Positions 47,410 to 59,900 of a stretch of DNA of 64,000 bases are shown here, one piece after another. The stretch's first letter is position 1. Every line of letters starts with the position of its first letter. The notes beneath the pieces are model-generated. The model was given only the letters and a program-made list of their open reading frames with translations, ran no database searches and was not told where the DNA came from. Made by a program: the position numbers and the translations under genes. Source of the DNA: Earliella scabrosa (taxonomy: Eukaryota > Basidiomycota > Agaricomycetes > Polyporales > Polyporaceae). The DNA lies in the NCBI GenBank assembly GCA_022605405.1, contig JABYQQ010000012.1, positions 372,001-436,000 on the forward strand, in the 5' to 3' direction.

Positions 47410-48413
47410 ATGGCAAGCGCAAGTGCCACAGTCCCAGGACCGGGAGGCATTGCTATCCCGGGTGCCCCCATCGTCGCGCGCAGAAGGCTCCCAGTGCCCG
47501 GGGGCACCAGCACAATGCTCGCTGCTGCGGGCGACGGCGCACCTATAATGCACCCCGGTATGTGCGAATACATGTTCATCCGTCCATCGACATCCCTCAT
47601 GCGTGTGCTCAAATCCTCCCTTGTGATGCGCAGGTAAGATGCCCCCACGTCTGCCATGGCCGGACATTGGTCACCTCGGCAAGTGGTCCGTGTCGTCGTA
47701 CAAGTTTGGGTTCGGGCCCGAGTGCTTGACGGACGAGGATCCGGATACGTTCTGGCAGTGCGTCTCATACGGCTTCCTCGCGTTCACGGTGTACTGACAT
47801 AGGAGCGCAGTTCTGATGGACCCCAGCCCCACTTCATCAGTGTCGAGTTCCCGCGGAAGGTTGCTATTCAGGTGCGTCGCCGTTGGTCTGCCCATCTGTC
47901 TGACTCGTGGTTACTGACTTGACTGGTCGCGTAGAAAATCTCGATGTATCTTAGCTTCCCTCTTGATGACTCGTACACGCCATCCACCATCGCCGTTCGG
48001 GCAGGAACGGGCAACTTGGATCTGCAGGACGTCCGTATTCTGTCCATTGAGAAGCCCGATGGGTGGATCACCTTCGATGTATGCTTGGAGCCGAACGAAG
48101 ATGGAGATGGATTGTGAGTACTGTCTTCCACCGAACTCCTCCTGTCCCCACTAAAGGCTGACAATCGTGGATTGTAGCAAATCTGTAGATGCGCACATGA
48201 TCCAGGTCATCATCGTTAACAATCACATGAATGGCAAAGATACGCACGTCCGTGGTCTGAAGATTCTGGGGCCAATCGAGTATGTATTCATTGTGGGATG
48301 CGTTCTTGAGTGTCACTGACGGTCGTGGGGGGTACAGGAACAAGTTGAGGTCGTATGAAGAGCCGTTTCCGTTCGTGAATCCCCAGTTCAGGGTGTTCCA
48401 AGGGATACGGTGA
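47410..48413 (+). CDS. APC10: Anaphase-promoting complex subunit 10 (DOC domain)
   Basis: APC10/Doc1 helps the APC/C recognise D-box substrates. Exons start 47,410-47,557, 47,634-47,757 and 47,811-47,871, with three more to 48,413. After a Gly/Pro-rich N-terminus, the DOC jellyroll starts PDIGHLGKWSVSSYKFG, continues FWHSDGPQPHFISVEF, IQKISMYLSFPLDDSYTPS and MIQVIIVNNHMNGKDTHVRGL, and ends PQFRVFQGIR. The final Ile-Arg is the IR tail known to dock into TPR subunits of the APC/C. Length is about 230 residues, normal for the family. Confidence 0.95.
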
Positions 48414-48718
48414 TGATCTGCATCATGTCGGGTGAATCTGGGATGCGTATGTATGATAGCGACCGCGTTGTGGACTCGGACTGCATATTGTATGATAGAC
48501 TGAGTTGGACTCTGAATGTAGCGATTTTTGCGTATTTTCTGCCGATAACCCCGATGCCCAAACTTCGGGGCAATTTCTCAGCCACACTCGCGTCTTTGCA
48601 CGCGACCGCCTCGCACGACGTCTCACTCGAGCTTCTCTTCTTCACCGGTCGCCACGTCCCCGAGCTCAGGAGTCAGCCAGTTCGCCCGAGGCCTTCATCA
48701 CTACGTGTCGCTGTAACC
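48414..48718. other. Intergenic region APC10 to Alba gene
   Basis: 305 bp, same transcription direction; no gene seen. Confidence 0.5.
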
Positions 48719-49553
48719 ATGAGCACCGAAGCAGGACCATCCACGGCCCACGAGATTCGAATCACAAACCACGGCAAAATCAAGAACTGGGTGACAGTCG
48801 CGCTCGAGCACTTGCAGGTGCGTGTGGAGAGCACATGGAGCCAGAAGCTCGCTGACGAGTCTCCCGATAGCACAGAAGTACGAGGACAGACCGTTGATTC
48901 TGCACACGCTGCCTACAAGGAAGGGCAAGGAACCCGCCACTGAGGAGCAGGTCGAAGAGCCCGGCGCGGTGACAGACCTCGGCCCCGCGGTCGTCCCTGC
49001 GGGGAAGGACGGGAAACAAGGCCGCCTGCACACGTCCATGTCGACCATCCCACGGCTCGTCTCCGTTGTGGAGATCATCAAGCGGGAGTATCTCAAGACG
49101 CTCGATCCAGCCCTCGCAGAGGCAGGGACGCTATCAGGCTTGCACCAGTACAATGAGCTTGGGGATCTGGAGGACGAGGGGTTCGTGGAGAAGTCGGGCA
49201 ACGAGGAGAAGGACCGGCTGGAGTCGCTCGCGCGGGCGCTGCAGGGAAGGAACCAGTGCGTATCGTGTCGCTTCTGAGCAGCGAACCCACCAGGCTGACC
49301 GCCGAGTCGCGCGCACAGTGTGCAGCAGAAGAAGATCGCGTTCATGCGCGTCACGCTCTCTCGCAGGCTGCTTCCCGAGCTCGCAGCAAAGGGCGCAACG
49401 TACGTGTCTCGTCCTTTTTTCCGCGCGCGAGACGGCCCTGACGCGCGGGGCAGGTACCAGCCTCCGTCTGTGCGGCGACTGAGCAAGAGTGCGCGTGCGC
49501 GAGTCAAGAAACGGCTCAAGAGCACGAGCTCGGGCGCGGAGGAGCGCGAATAA
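48719..49553 (+). CDS. Alba-like nucleic-acid-binding protein
   Basis: Exon 1 48,719-48,817, exon 2 from 48,876 to about 49,255, and a third exon from about 49,319 (with one further intron) ending TAA 49,551-49,553. The start MSTEAGPSTAHEIRITNHGKI begins an Alba-type fold (ITNHGKIKNWVTVALEHLQ). A divergent insert rich in E, P and G follows, then the second conserved segment (IPRLVSVVEIIKREYLK) and a basic C-terminus (SVRRLSKSARARVKKRLKS). Alba-family proteins in eukaryotes include RNase P/MRP subunits (Pop6/Rpp25, Pop7/Rpp20) and RNA-binding proteins. Which it is cannot be decided here. The long antisense frame over this gene is a shadow. Confidence 0.75.
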
Positions 49554-49870
49554 TGTAGCCTGATTTGTGTCGGATAAGCCCCGGATAAGAGGCTGTGTGT
49601 GAATGTAACGTAATTGCCTGATTGGGCGTGTTTGGATCGCAAACAAAGCGGGGGCTTGGCCGTGGCCGACGACCTCCACATCGTCCTCCGTCCCTCCAAG
49701 CTCGCCGACGCCGTCCCCCGCCCCCCGCCCCCGCCCGACCATCCCGCTCGCCGCGAACAGCGTCCTCCTCGCCAGCTCTCTCGTCCTCGAGCACCAGCCC
49801 GTCCGCCAGACGTCCGCCCTCGTGGTTGATCTCTGGCCTGCTCTAAAAAGGACGGACGCCTGTGCCTCCG
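49554..49870. other. Intergenic region
   Basis: 317 bp between the Alba gene and the chromatin gene, same direction, strongly pyrimidine-rich near 49,690-49,760. No gene. Confidence 0.5.
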
Positions 49871-52800
49871 ATGCCTCGACGCACCGTAACTCCCGCCACA
49901 CCCGCGCCCCCCGCGCCCTTGCCCCCTCCCCCGCGCGACCTCGCTGCTCTAGCCGAGTCTGACCCAGAATGGGCTGCCAACCTCCACATCCTCCGTCGTC
50001 ATTGGAAGTGGGCCAACTTCTCCCAGTTCTTCTACACCTTCGCCCCCCTCCTCAACATGCCCGATGTTTTCCTATCCGTGAGTGGTCTTTCGCGTGTCCG
50101 TCGTCTGTGATCGACGCGTCATATGCTCCCCCCACCCCTTCTACCCAACTCCGACACGTTCTAACGCGTTCGCTGCTATTCAGGATGTTGAAGACGACCT
50201 CGCTCGTGGCACCAACATCTATCTTCCCCGCATAATGCATCGTCTCCTCTATACACTATCCCAGGATCGCAAACTAACGTCAGTCCTATTCCAACTCATC
50301 CAGCGCTTACATACTGACTTTCCAACCTCTACTCAGCATCGACAATTGGCAGTCTGCCTTGCGTCGACAGTACCTTCGTCGCGATCCTGCAGCCAACCCC
50401 ATCGGCCCTGAGCCCCCGCTTGCCTCCCGTGAGTCCTCTCTTGCTCCCTCTGAGAAGGAAGACGTGGAGGAGGGCAAAGAGGACACGAAGGATGATGTTG
50501 CGACGGAGGAGCCTAAACCTACTGGGGAAGCCATGGACGTGGACTCGGAAGCGAAACATCCTCTCCCTAGCGCTACCGAAGCCGTATCGGGCGAGTCAAC
50601 CTCAGGGCCTAAGGTGGAGCCAAAGGATGAGGGCGAGATACCTGAGAGCGACGATCAACCTAAAGTCGAAGAAGAAGCGGTGGAGGAGAGCAAGGATTGG
50701 CTTGAGCTGCCTATGCTCGAGAAGCTCGACTCCCTGCATCTTCTTACAGACTGGCAGTTCCAGAACCCTCACAGGGTGCGACAACTCATGAAGGACGATG
50801 ACGACGCAGCCAATTGGGTAGGTGTTACGGCTCGACCGACAGGTCTTCAACGTTCCCTGCTCATAGTTATCTCATCGTACAGCGCATCGAGCCAATCGGT
50901 TACGACTCGAAGACGAATGCCTACTGGTTAATCGGCCGTACGTGAATCAACTATGAAGGTGCCATAGTAGCTGACTGTGTCTGTAGCCGATCGACTATGG
51001 ATTCAACGCGTACCTCCCAAACCTCCCCGCGCACGCAATCTCAAACGCAAGCGACCCGCGACGACTCCCAAGCAGCCGGCGCGTCCCAAGGTCGTGGAGG
51101 ACTCTTCGGATGATGAAGACGAGGAGCGTCCGGCGCGTTCCAAACGGAAACGTCTCCAGTCCCAGTCCAAGCAGAGCGCGAAGCCTAAGGCGAACGGCCG
51201 CGCGACCCGCGCCTCGCGACGTGCGGCCCAGTCATCCAACGCCGACGCTGACCTCATTCTACCCGGCAAGAGCACCCGTGCGGCCAAAGTCCAAGCGAAC
51301 AAGAAACTCGACGTCCAAGCCAAGGAGCTCGCCGAGTTTCAACGGCAAGCTGCCCGACTGGCCTCCGCGAAGTCCCGAGCTAATGGGAGTCCCCGCAAGT
51401 CTCGAGGGGCTTCTTCGAGTCCGTCAAAACGAGCGGTGGGGACGCGAATCAGCGCGAGACTACGCAACTCCAACAGAGCCGACGCTGCGGACGATGAAGA
51501 CGACGAATGGCAGCAAGTACCGGAGGAATGGTTGCAGGAATCTGCCTCTCCTGAGCCTCGGTCTTCGCGGGCGCGAACGCGGAGTAAAGGGAAGCAAAAG
51601 GCAGAGTCCGAAGGTGAACCTGAGGAGGACGATGCGGAGCTGGATGCTGAAGAACCCGCGAATGCAGTTGGGGATGGCGATGAGGGCGAGGAACCGAAGG
51701 ATGATGATGGGGGAGCAGAAGCGGCTGATGATACGGTGGAAAGGGACGATCTTCTCCAGAAAGCCGGTCTCGAGAGTGGCAGTGTCAGCGACTTGACGGA
51801 TCTATCTGACCAGGAAGGTTCCGACGCTGCTGAAGACGATGAGCCTCCAGCAAGACGCCAGCGTGCCCGCAGAGGTGGCCGCAGGAAATCCGCGCGAACC
51901 ACTCGGAGCACGCGCCGGGCTAAGGCTCAGCTAGAGGAAGCATCTCCTTCGAAGTCAAAATCCAAACCAGACGCTCAGACGGAGCCGGAGGAAGAGGAGG
52001 ATCAGGAGATGGAAGAGCCGGCGGCGCCTCTCGTTCCCGAGGACTTTGTCGAGTGGGAAGCAGTACGTTATTCCCTAGCGCTGTTTGTCCAATGCACTGA
52101 CAGATGTTCCCAGATCGCTGTGACCCTCGCTGAGTGGGAACAAGTCGCGGAGCCGTTCGCAAAGGCCACGCACTATCTTGAGAAGGCGCTGTACAAGATG
52201 CTCTCCTTGAATATCGTGCCGATCGTTACCGCCGACCTCAGAGTACGTGTCTTGCACGTGGTACTGATTCATCCTCACTCACCGTTTCTGTCCACCAACA
52301 GGAGGCGGAGAAGAGAAAGCGTATGGAAGAGGCGATCGTGCATCGCAAGCGCTCTTCTCGCATCGCCATGAAGGAAAGCGAGAAGGAGCAGGCTCTTCAG
52401 GCTGCGAAGAAGAAAGCAGAAGAGGAGGAGAAGCTGGCCCGATCGAGGCGACAAGAGGCGCGTCGAAAGAAGGATGATGACGAAAGGGCGAAGCGTGAAA
52501 GGGCTCGCGAACAGCGAGCTAAGGAACGCGACGAGCGTGAAGCACGGGCCCGGGCGAAGGCTGAACGCGCCGAGCGGTACGTGTTCGTTGTGTCCGGCCG
52601 AATCTTGTCTAATGTCATGAGAGTAGAGACGAGGCGGCTGCTGCAAGGTCTACTGCGACGCCCTCAGTCAATGGCACCCAGCAGTCGAGTTCAATGCAAC
52701 CGAGTCGCGTTGTTACTCCCAATGGTGTGCGTACCCCTGACTGGGTCCTGGATTGCGAAGTCTGTCACAAGCAGGGCGTGAACATCGTAAGTTAGGACTG

Positions 52801-53859
52801 ATGCACTGTAGTCGCTATTGTGTCTCACGCCGTGCAGGATGATGGCCAGGATATGGTCTCTTGTGGTTCGTGTAACCGTTGGCAACACATCCCATGCCAC
52901 GATCTCCACGACCAACGGACAGGGCGGCCTCGTCGTGATTGGAAGAAGCAGCAGTTCTACTGTTCTCGTTGCAGGCAGCGATCCCTCAGCAACGGCGTGT
53001 ACGGCAGTCAAGGTTACTCTGCGCACCATCAGCAACAGTACGCCTGGGCTCAATCAGGCCAGCCAATCCACTTACAAAAGCCTGGAGGGATGGACCCGTT
53101 CGCGCATACCTCGGACATGCGCTATTCCCACCGGTCATCAGCAGTGGAGAATGGCACTGGCTATTCCCAGCAGCAGTATCTGCCGAACAACGTTGGTGCA
53201 GCCTCGTATTCCCGTTCATCGTATCCTAACACCGGCTTGTCATTCCAACATTATCAGCCGGATCAAAGAGGTCTCTCGTCTCGCGCGATCTCTAGCACTC
53301 CTCAGGGCTCGTGGAGCAGTAGTAACGGTGGATATGGAGTTGCCCCTGACCCGCTAGCTGCCAGACCGTCTTCATCGCATTATGCGTCGCAGTATGGGCA
53401 TAATGGTAATATGTACTCAGGAAGTAGGTTGCCATCTGCATACCAGGTATGTCCTTTTTCTCTGCGGGCGTGCGAGCTCAGCTGATCATAACGTCGCAGA
53501 GCCATTCATCTCCAACCCCAACATACAACGATCATTCGACCGGTCTATCCACCTCTCGCTGGCCGGCGTCATCGACAAATGGCTATCATTCTCCGGCGGT
53601 GCAGGAGGCTGCGCAGTCTCTGGCCTACATGCACGATGGGAGCAGTGGCCGGTACAACAGCTCAGGTTGGCCTGCATCCTCTACATATGGACAACATACA
53701 CCGGCATCGTCTCAGTCTCATCATACCTCTTACCCTCACACCTCCGTGCCGCCGGGCGTGGATCCTCTTACTGGACAGAGTTTCCCGCGTGTCGAGCCGC
53801 ACGCAGGGCACGGACTCTCGCACACAACCAGCGCTTCCTCATTCAATTTCCCCTCATAA
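49871..53859 (+). CDS. DDT/WHIM-PHD chromatin remodelling factor-like protein
   Basis: The start MPRRTVTPATPAP leads to a DDT-like helical domain (EWAANLHILRRHWKWANFSQFFYTF, LYTLSQDRKLT) and, after an acidic linker, a WHIM-like region (DWQFQNPHRVRQLMKDDDDAANW, IEPIGYDSKTNAYWLIG, RLWIQR). Next come a basic AT-hook-like and Ser/Arg region, long acidic tracts, and a charged coiled coil (about 52,310-52,580). A PHD finger follows with the C4HC3 pattern: CEVC, CGSC, WQHIPC, CSRC (about 52,745-52,985). The C-terminus is Gln/Ser/Tyr-rich low complexity, ending FNFPS. This order resembles RSF1, Cecr2 and related ISWI partners that space nucleosomes. At least eight introns. The exact orthology is inference. 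Confidence 0.82.
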
Positions 53860-54435
53860 GCATGACAGGTCCCTGGACCCTCGATACCACCCGAACCCTG
53901 CAAGGGCATTACGGGGACTTCACGCGCCTTCTGGCAATCCATCCACGCTCCTGTTCTATCATTGGACCCACATACATACTCGACGTATATAATCGTTGTT
54001 GGGCGATGCACTGTAGATGTAGGTATCGGCATTGACTTTGTTTGTAATGTCGCACTCTTGTGTTAATATACTAGACAGTTGGTCCTGTTCAGCGACTCCA
54101 GAATCTCCCAAATGCTTTCCACGTGTAGGGGATCGCGGGTTTCGGAGTAAGTACTTCAGCCCATTGGAATTTGGTGCCAAGGCTGGCGACGGGTGAACAT
54201 CTCTCCGCAAGTTACCATCAGTGCAACCCCACGGTCCTCATCTTTCCTCGTGATGGCTTCACGTTCCGATCGCGAGACATACATATAAGTACACTCAGTT
54301 CATCAACACGTTACACCTGACCCGTAGCTAGCCCCCGGAGTCAACTTGCGCATCTCAAGCTCACAGTAATCACGCCAGCATCCGTGGGGAGCTACATAAT
54401 GGACACCGATCCGAGCTTGCCAGAATGGCTCCTCA
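53860..54435. other. Intergenic region
   Basis: No gene recognised; an alternative ATG for the downstream gene lies at 54,400 in another frame. Confidence 0.5.
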
Positions 54436-56787
54436 ATGGACCAGTTATCTCAAGCCCTGTATCCCCTCCCTACCGCTCAGAAGGGTCAGATCGATTCTAC
54501 GTCAATCAAACTCAGTCTAGCTGACTTTACTTGGCACAGTGAAATCACCGACAGTGAGCTTACTCCCAGCCCGGGCAGTGCTCAAGCCCGTTACAGTCGA
54601 TATCCGGAACCCGCATCTATCGAATCAGACACACCCCACGTCACAAGCCTGCCGGCAATAGCTCTGAAGGCAAATCGCATCGGTACTGGTCCGTTGAGTC
54701 GCTCCTTGAAATCCAGTCTGAATAGCCAACAGGCTCGCCGGTACTGATATTCCCTCGTAGCCCCCTCAGTTACACAGCCGTTCGAGGCCAAGGTCGCTTC
54801 ACACAACATCCTGAAAGCGTTCGTCACCACTTCGCCGAATACGGACTACATTCCCGAGTATCCTGTCGAGCGCGGGTCCATCTACACTTACACCGACGGT
54901 CGCTGGGGTGTCCACGAGTTTGCGATTTGGCCTCAACCCATGGCGATCGAGGACGGAATGATGCACGTTTCCTGTATTCCCCGCCGGCCCAGTCCTCCAG
55001 ACTTGCCCAATGCGCTGTGGACTACCCTGCTCGCCGACACCCATTGGAAACAAGACTTGAACATGCTTGCCTACGGCGATTCAGGCCACATTGTGCCTGA
55101 TATCCGTGCTACCCTGACTCAAGCTGCAGATACGGCAATCCATCGATTCAGAAACTGTCGTGGTGTCCCCGATCCCCCCGCTGTCCGCCATGGCGATTTC
55201 TTAGTGACCACTCTCCGCATGTGCGTCGACCGGATGAATAACCTCCCTGCCTCGAGCTATGTTGCCATTGCTACCGCCGCCCATATTCAGCGGGTCTGTC
55301 TAGAGCTCACCGGCCTCACGACGTACTTGACAGTCGTTCTTCCTCGCCTTCATTCAAATGACGACTTCAGCGAGCGCGTCTTGGACGTCGTTGGCGCTTT
55401 CCTTCGTCATCCCGACGACATTCACACTTTCTGGCGGGTGGGTCTACCGTTCTGGACCGTGCAACCCTTGCGGGAAGATTTAGCGGTATGGCAGGTGGTC
55501 GACTGTCAACGCTTCCAGTCTTCAGCTCGAGAGTTCGGCCGCGTTGCTAACAAAACGGGTAACTGGCTGAAGGTCATGGTCATGAAAGTGTCCGAGCTGA
55601 TCGCAGCCTCGCACCTCTCCCCGATGACCATGCCTCCGGATGCTGAACCTCCCGCCAAACGCCCGCGCATCGATCATGGTGAGACTCGGACAATCGCGCG
55701 CCACGCCGGTCGAGGTTTCGAGCACAAAACCAAGTCACCAGAGCCGACTCGCCCGGATGGTGGAGATCGTTCGCTTAACGAAGGGGCCGCGACGCCTACT
55801 GAAAAGAAAGAGAAAGGAAAGCACCCGCCCCAACCTCCCCGCACTTTCGTTCCTTCCGCTTTCTACGACATACCCTCAATCTGGAAGGAGGCACTCCAGA
55901 AACATCAGCTCCCTCCAACGACAGCCCCGACATACTTCTATCCTCCGCCATTCCTTCTCGACGCCATCTATCCTGGACGCGAGGTTCCCCCAGGCTGCCT
56001 TCGCCCTAACGACGTCCGTCGTGATCCCAAATCCGAGCGATATCTCCATAATCTCGTGCGTATACGGGGTTTCTGTCGGGCGAGGTTATTTTCTCCGCCC
56101 TTGTCCCAAGGAACATTCAACCTTACTCAGTGGCGCATGGCTCTATGGGGCGACTACGAACAGAAGGAATACCACGCCAAAGACAGTCGCGGTAAACGTC
56201 GCCTGGGGTGGAGAAACGAGTTCGCGGAAGTCCTGAGCTTGGCCTTCGGCTTGGTTGTCTATCGTGAGGACCTCGTGGTGCGCCTGGGCGACTTCGATGT
56301 CGACGCAACCGCAATCAAGAAGGAGCCCCGGATCCGCGCCCACCTACTCTGGGAGGCCCACGAGATCAACTTCCGGACGGAGCTGCTCGCCCTGGACGCG
56401 CTGATCATGCAGACCTCGAAATGGACAGAATACCAGAAATGGGATCGGGAGGCACTTGTCTCTGGCGTTTGGGGTCCTCCATCGTCCGCGTTGACGGCTC
56501 TGCCTCCGGAGGATCCTAGCCAGAGTCGGTTCCTCTGGATCACGCCTCCGGAGCCCGGTTGGGAAGAATGCAAAGCCAGCCTTCGAAACTTCTCGCGCGT
56601 GCTGAATGCCTGGCCCGGCTGTCCCACAGAGGTTGCGGCCGGGTGGAAGGGCGATCTATCAACTCCGGAGGCCTTTAGAGAGGTGCAGCAAGCTGCGGTT
56701 GATTACTATGTGTCTATGTTTGTGATCAAGTACAATCGGCTACCGATAGTTCCCATACGCTTCCCGAAGACCACGAATGATGCATAA
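54436..56787 (+). CDS. Fungal protein of unknown function
   Basis: The solid part is an open frame from 54,748 (ATG 54,940) to TAA 56,787, about 615 residues from that ATG. It resembles no named domain. It is soluble, with a basic nuclear-localisation-like PAKRPRIDHGE (about 55,650), a Pro/Lys-rich linker and a conserved-looking C-terminal half (WRMALWGDYEQKEY, AHEINFRTELLALDALIM, FLWITPPEPGWEECKASL). Upstream, the same frame is open from ATG 54,436 to a TGA at 54,745-54,747, and sequence right after the TGA (APSVTQPFEAKVASHN) still looks coding. Either an intron, a lesion or a sequencing error removes this stop; short GT-AG candidates here do not keep phase. Similar large hypothetical proteins are common in Agaricomycetes. 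Confidence 0.6.
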
Positions 56788-56999
56788 TGAGGGCTTACAT
56801 ACAAACTACTGCTCCTGCTACTCCTGACATATGACAAGAGAATCCAAAGTTGATAGCAGTAAACAAAACACATGGTCTAAGATACACAGGGCTTCATGCC
56901 ATCCTACATAATGCTAATATATGTATGCCTCGACAGGCTCAACTCCCGAGAGTCCGTCTACCATCCACGATCGTCAAAGTCTTCATATGTCGTCCGGAC

Positions 57000-59900
57000 T
57001 CATCCCCGTCCCCCACGGCGCCCTCTTCCTCTTCTCCCCCTAGCCACAGGTCTTTTGCCGGAGCCTGACACCTCGCCGTCTGGCGCCTGCGGCAGTGTGA
57101 GCTCCTTGTCCAGATCCAGATCCATCTCCCAGGGACTCTTGCCCTTGCCCTTCTTCGCGTCCGCCCCCGCCTCGGCTTGGAAGAGAATCTTGAGCTTGTC
57201 GAGCTCGCCGTTCTGCCTAGGGTCCGCGTACGCGACATGCAGGCTGTCCTCCTGCATGCCCACCAGGAAGCTGTTGTCTTCCTCACCATAGTCGCATGGG
57301 TCATGTCGATATAGCTCGTGCTTCTTCGTCGACGAGCCGCCCAAGTTGACGTTAAGGGCAGGTGACATAGCAGGCGCGGGACTTTGGCCGGGAGTGCGCC
57401 GCAGTTCCGTACACGACGCGTTCGACATGTTTGACTGCACGGAACGAGGCATTGGATTCTCGACGTTAGTGCCGGAAGTGATTGAACATGAAATTGACAA
57501 ACATACCCTGGTGCGCTGGAGCGGCCTTGTTCGTTTGCCTAAACCAGTGTCTTCCTCTTCCTCTGACCGCCGTTTGCCCAACAAGGACATGATGCGATCC
57601 TGGATGACCGTGGTCGCTTGTCTCGTGATCTTGGCGGGAGTCGCGGGTCCCGCACTCCCATGGCCAGGCAAGCGCATGGGAGAGGGCGACTCGGAAGACG
57701 GCACGCGATCTTCGTATAGTCGCGACGGTATTGACGCTAAGTCGCCATCGCTCCGTGTGCGCTCATCGGTCGTCTGTGTCGCAACAGGCATCTCATCCAT
57801 GCTCCCTGCTGCTGGCGGCTGCGGTGGTAGCGGGGGTGCGGCAGGCCCGCCAAGCAGCATGTCAGGTATGCCAAACGCCTCCGCCTCCATCTGTTCCGCC
57901 TGCCCTGGGCATGCCTCGTCTGGCGGAGGATCGTAGTAGGACAAGCTTTGCTCTCTCGGTGGCTGATTCTTCGCGTTCGTGATATCGTGCATTGTTGCAT
58001 CGGTCGCTTTCTCCTTGCCTTTGCCTTTCGAGTCGGCCTTTGCTGCCGGCGGCTGCGACGGCGCCATCCAATCTTCAGGCTCGCGCGCTGCCGAAACGAC
58101 GGGCAGGTCGAGCACATCGTCTTGCGCAGGTGGTGGCGTTGAGGGAATCTCGCCTGTGTTGGCGATCGCAGCTAGCCAGGACATATCCACGATGGGCGTC
58201 CCCCACTCGCGCGCCTTGTCCGCCTTAGCGCCCTCACCAGAGGGGCAAAGCAAGTGTGTCGTCCGCCGCGAGAAGTTAGGTGCATGACCGATGCCTATGG
58301 GAGATAGGCATAAGCGTCCCATGTAACCGGTAGAAGAGTTGTTACCCACCCAACGCACGAAGCACCCTGCGAACCGTGCATGCTTCTGCATGGTCCAAGC
58401 CAGAGAAGCTGAGCAAGATCCCCTCCGCGCCCCGCACGGGCATCTCGGCCTTGAGAGGAGTGTACGCAATGTGCTCATCTGGTCCCAGTACGCGCTCCTC
58501 GAACATACATCGCTCGAGCCAGCACTCCGTCCGGTACTTTGCACGCTCTGCCTCGTCTGTCTCTTGTCGGAAGATGTTGCTTCCGCTATGGTGTGTTCAG
58601 CTTCTACCACCAAGCGCGCAACAACAGGTTGGACACACCTCACAAGCCGTACGACAATGAAGTCCACGTCCTCGTCGTCATCCTGCGAGACCCATCTCCC
58701 CCCGCACTCCTCAATGGCGCTCTTCACGCTCGCGCACCGGGCCTCACCCAGTGCACGGAACCTGTATCCCTTGAAGATGACTCGCGCCGCGTCCGAGATC
58801 CCAGTCCCGTTCGTCAGCGCGTCCTCAGGTCCGGCACTTGCGCCTCTACTCGGACCAGCAACGGCAGACGACGACGCGATGGGGATGTCAGAAGCCATCC
58901 CGCCCATAACCTGGATGCTGCCCACTGGGCGTTGCAGGAAGGACGACGTGCGCGAGAGGGTCGCACCGCGCTGGAAAGGCTGCCGGGCGCGCCCAACCGG
59001 TGTAGAGATGTCTTTCGAAGCGGGGACGAACGAACGCGAACGCTGGAACTTGGACAGAGCAGAAACTTGCCCCCCGTCGCCGTCGAGCTCCGCCAAAGTC
59101 CCACGTCTGGTGGATTTACTCGGCCCTGCTCGCGAAGGGGAGCCTTCCCTCCGCTGGGCCTCGGCCGCGGCACGAGCAGACGCGAGTGATTGCGACTTTG
59201 ACGGGCTGCGAACGAGGCGTCCGCCTTGTAGCTCGAACCCCCGCGGCTTGAGAATGCTTTCCCATAGGTGAAGAGTCACGGCGGGTACACGCTTGCCGGA
59301 CGCGATCTCTTCTTCGTCTGGGTTAGGTTGGGCGGGAGCCTTCGTGCGAGCGGAGATCTCTGCGTTCTGGATCTCGGAAGAGATACCATCATCATCGGGT
59401 GCAGGGGAAGACGGCGGGGGAGTTGCGCCTATAGACCGTAAGTTCCAATCCAATCATGGGACGTCGGCGGACACACCTTCTGGTAAGACTTTAGGGGGTG
59501 GTCGAGGGTTTGACACCAGGTACGTTTCTTCATCGAAACGCCCACCGAACCTCAATGAGTCCCAGAACCAGTCCTCCCAAACGATGTGGATCCGCGCCTC
59601 GCCCATCTTGTTGAATTTCTGCGCGTAGCGCACCTTCTCACTCTCTCCATCGCTGGTATTTCCGCAAATGAGGTGTGTCACCTTGACGGGTCGCTCGAGC
59701 AGTTTAACATAAGTCCCGCCTGCTTTCGTCACTTCGTGGTTGATCTCCATGCGGCGGTTGACATCGTCGATGCCTGAGACACAGAGGACTACTCCGGAAA
59801 AGGGGGGGAGACGGTGGGTCTTGATACTCTGCTTGACATCGACGTCGTCTCCTCGGAGCCATACTTTGTGGCTCTCGATGATCCACGAGGGATGCATGAT

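Noticed and set aside
48701..49699. 332-residue minus-strand frame
   Set aside because: Antisense to the Alba-like gene, composition-driven, no domain.
51339..51911. Ser-rich 190-residue minus-strand frame
   Set aside because: Shadow of the acidic and basic tracts of the chromatin factor.
58339..59271. 310-residue plus-strand frame
   Set aside because: Antisense shadow of the DPB11 BRCT3 region, whose minus-strand reading has recognisable motifs and splice sites.
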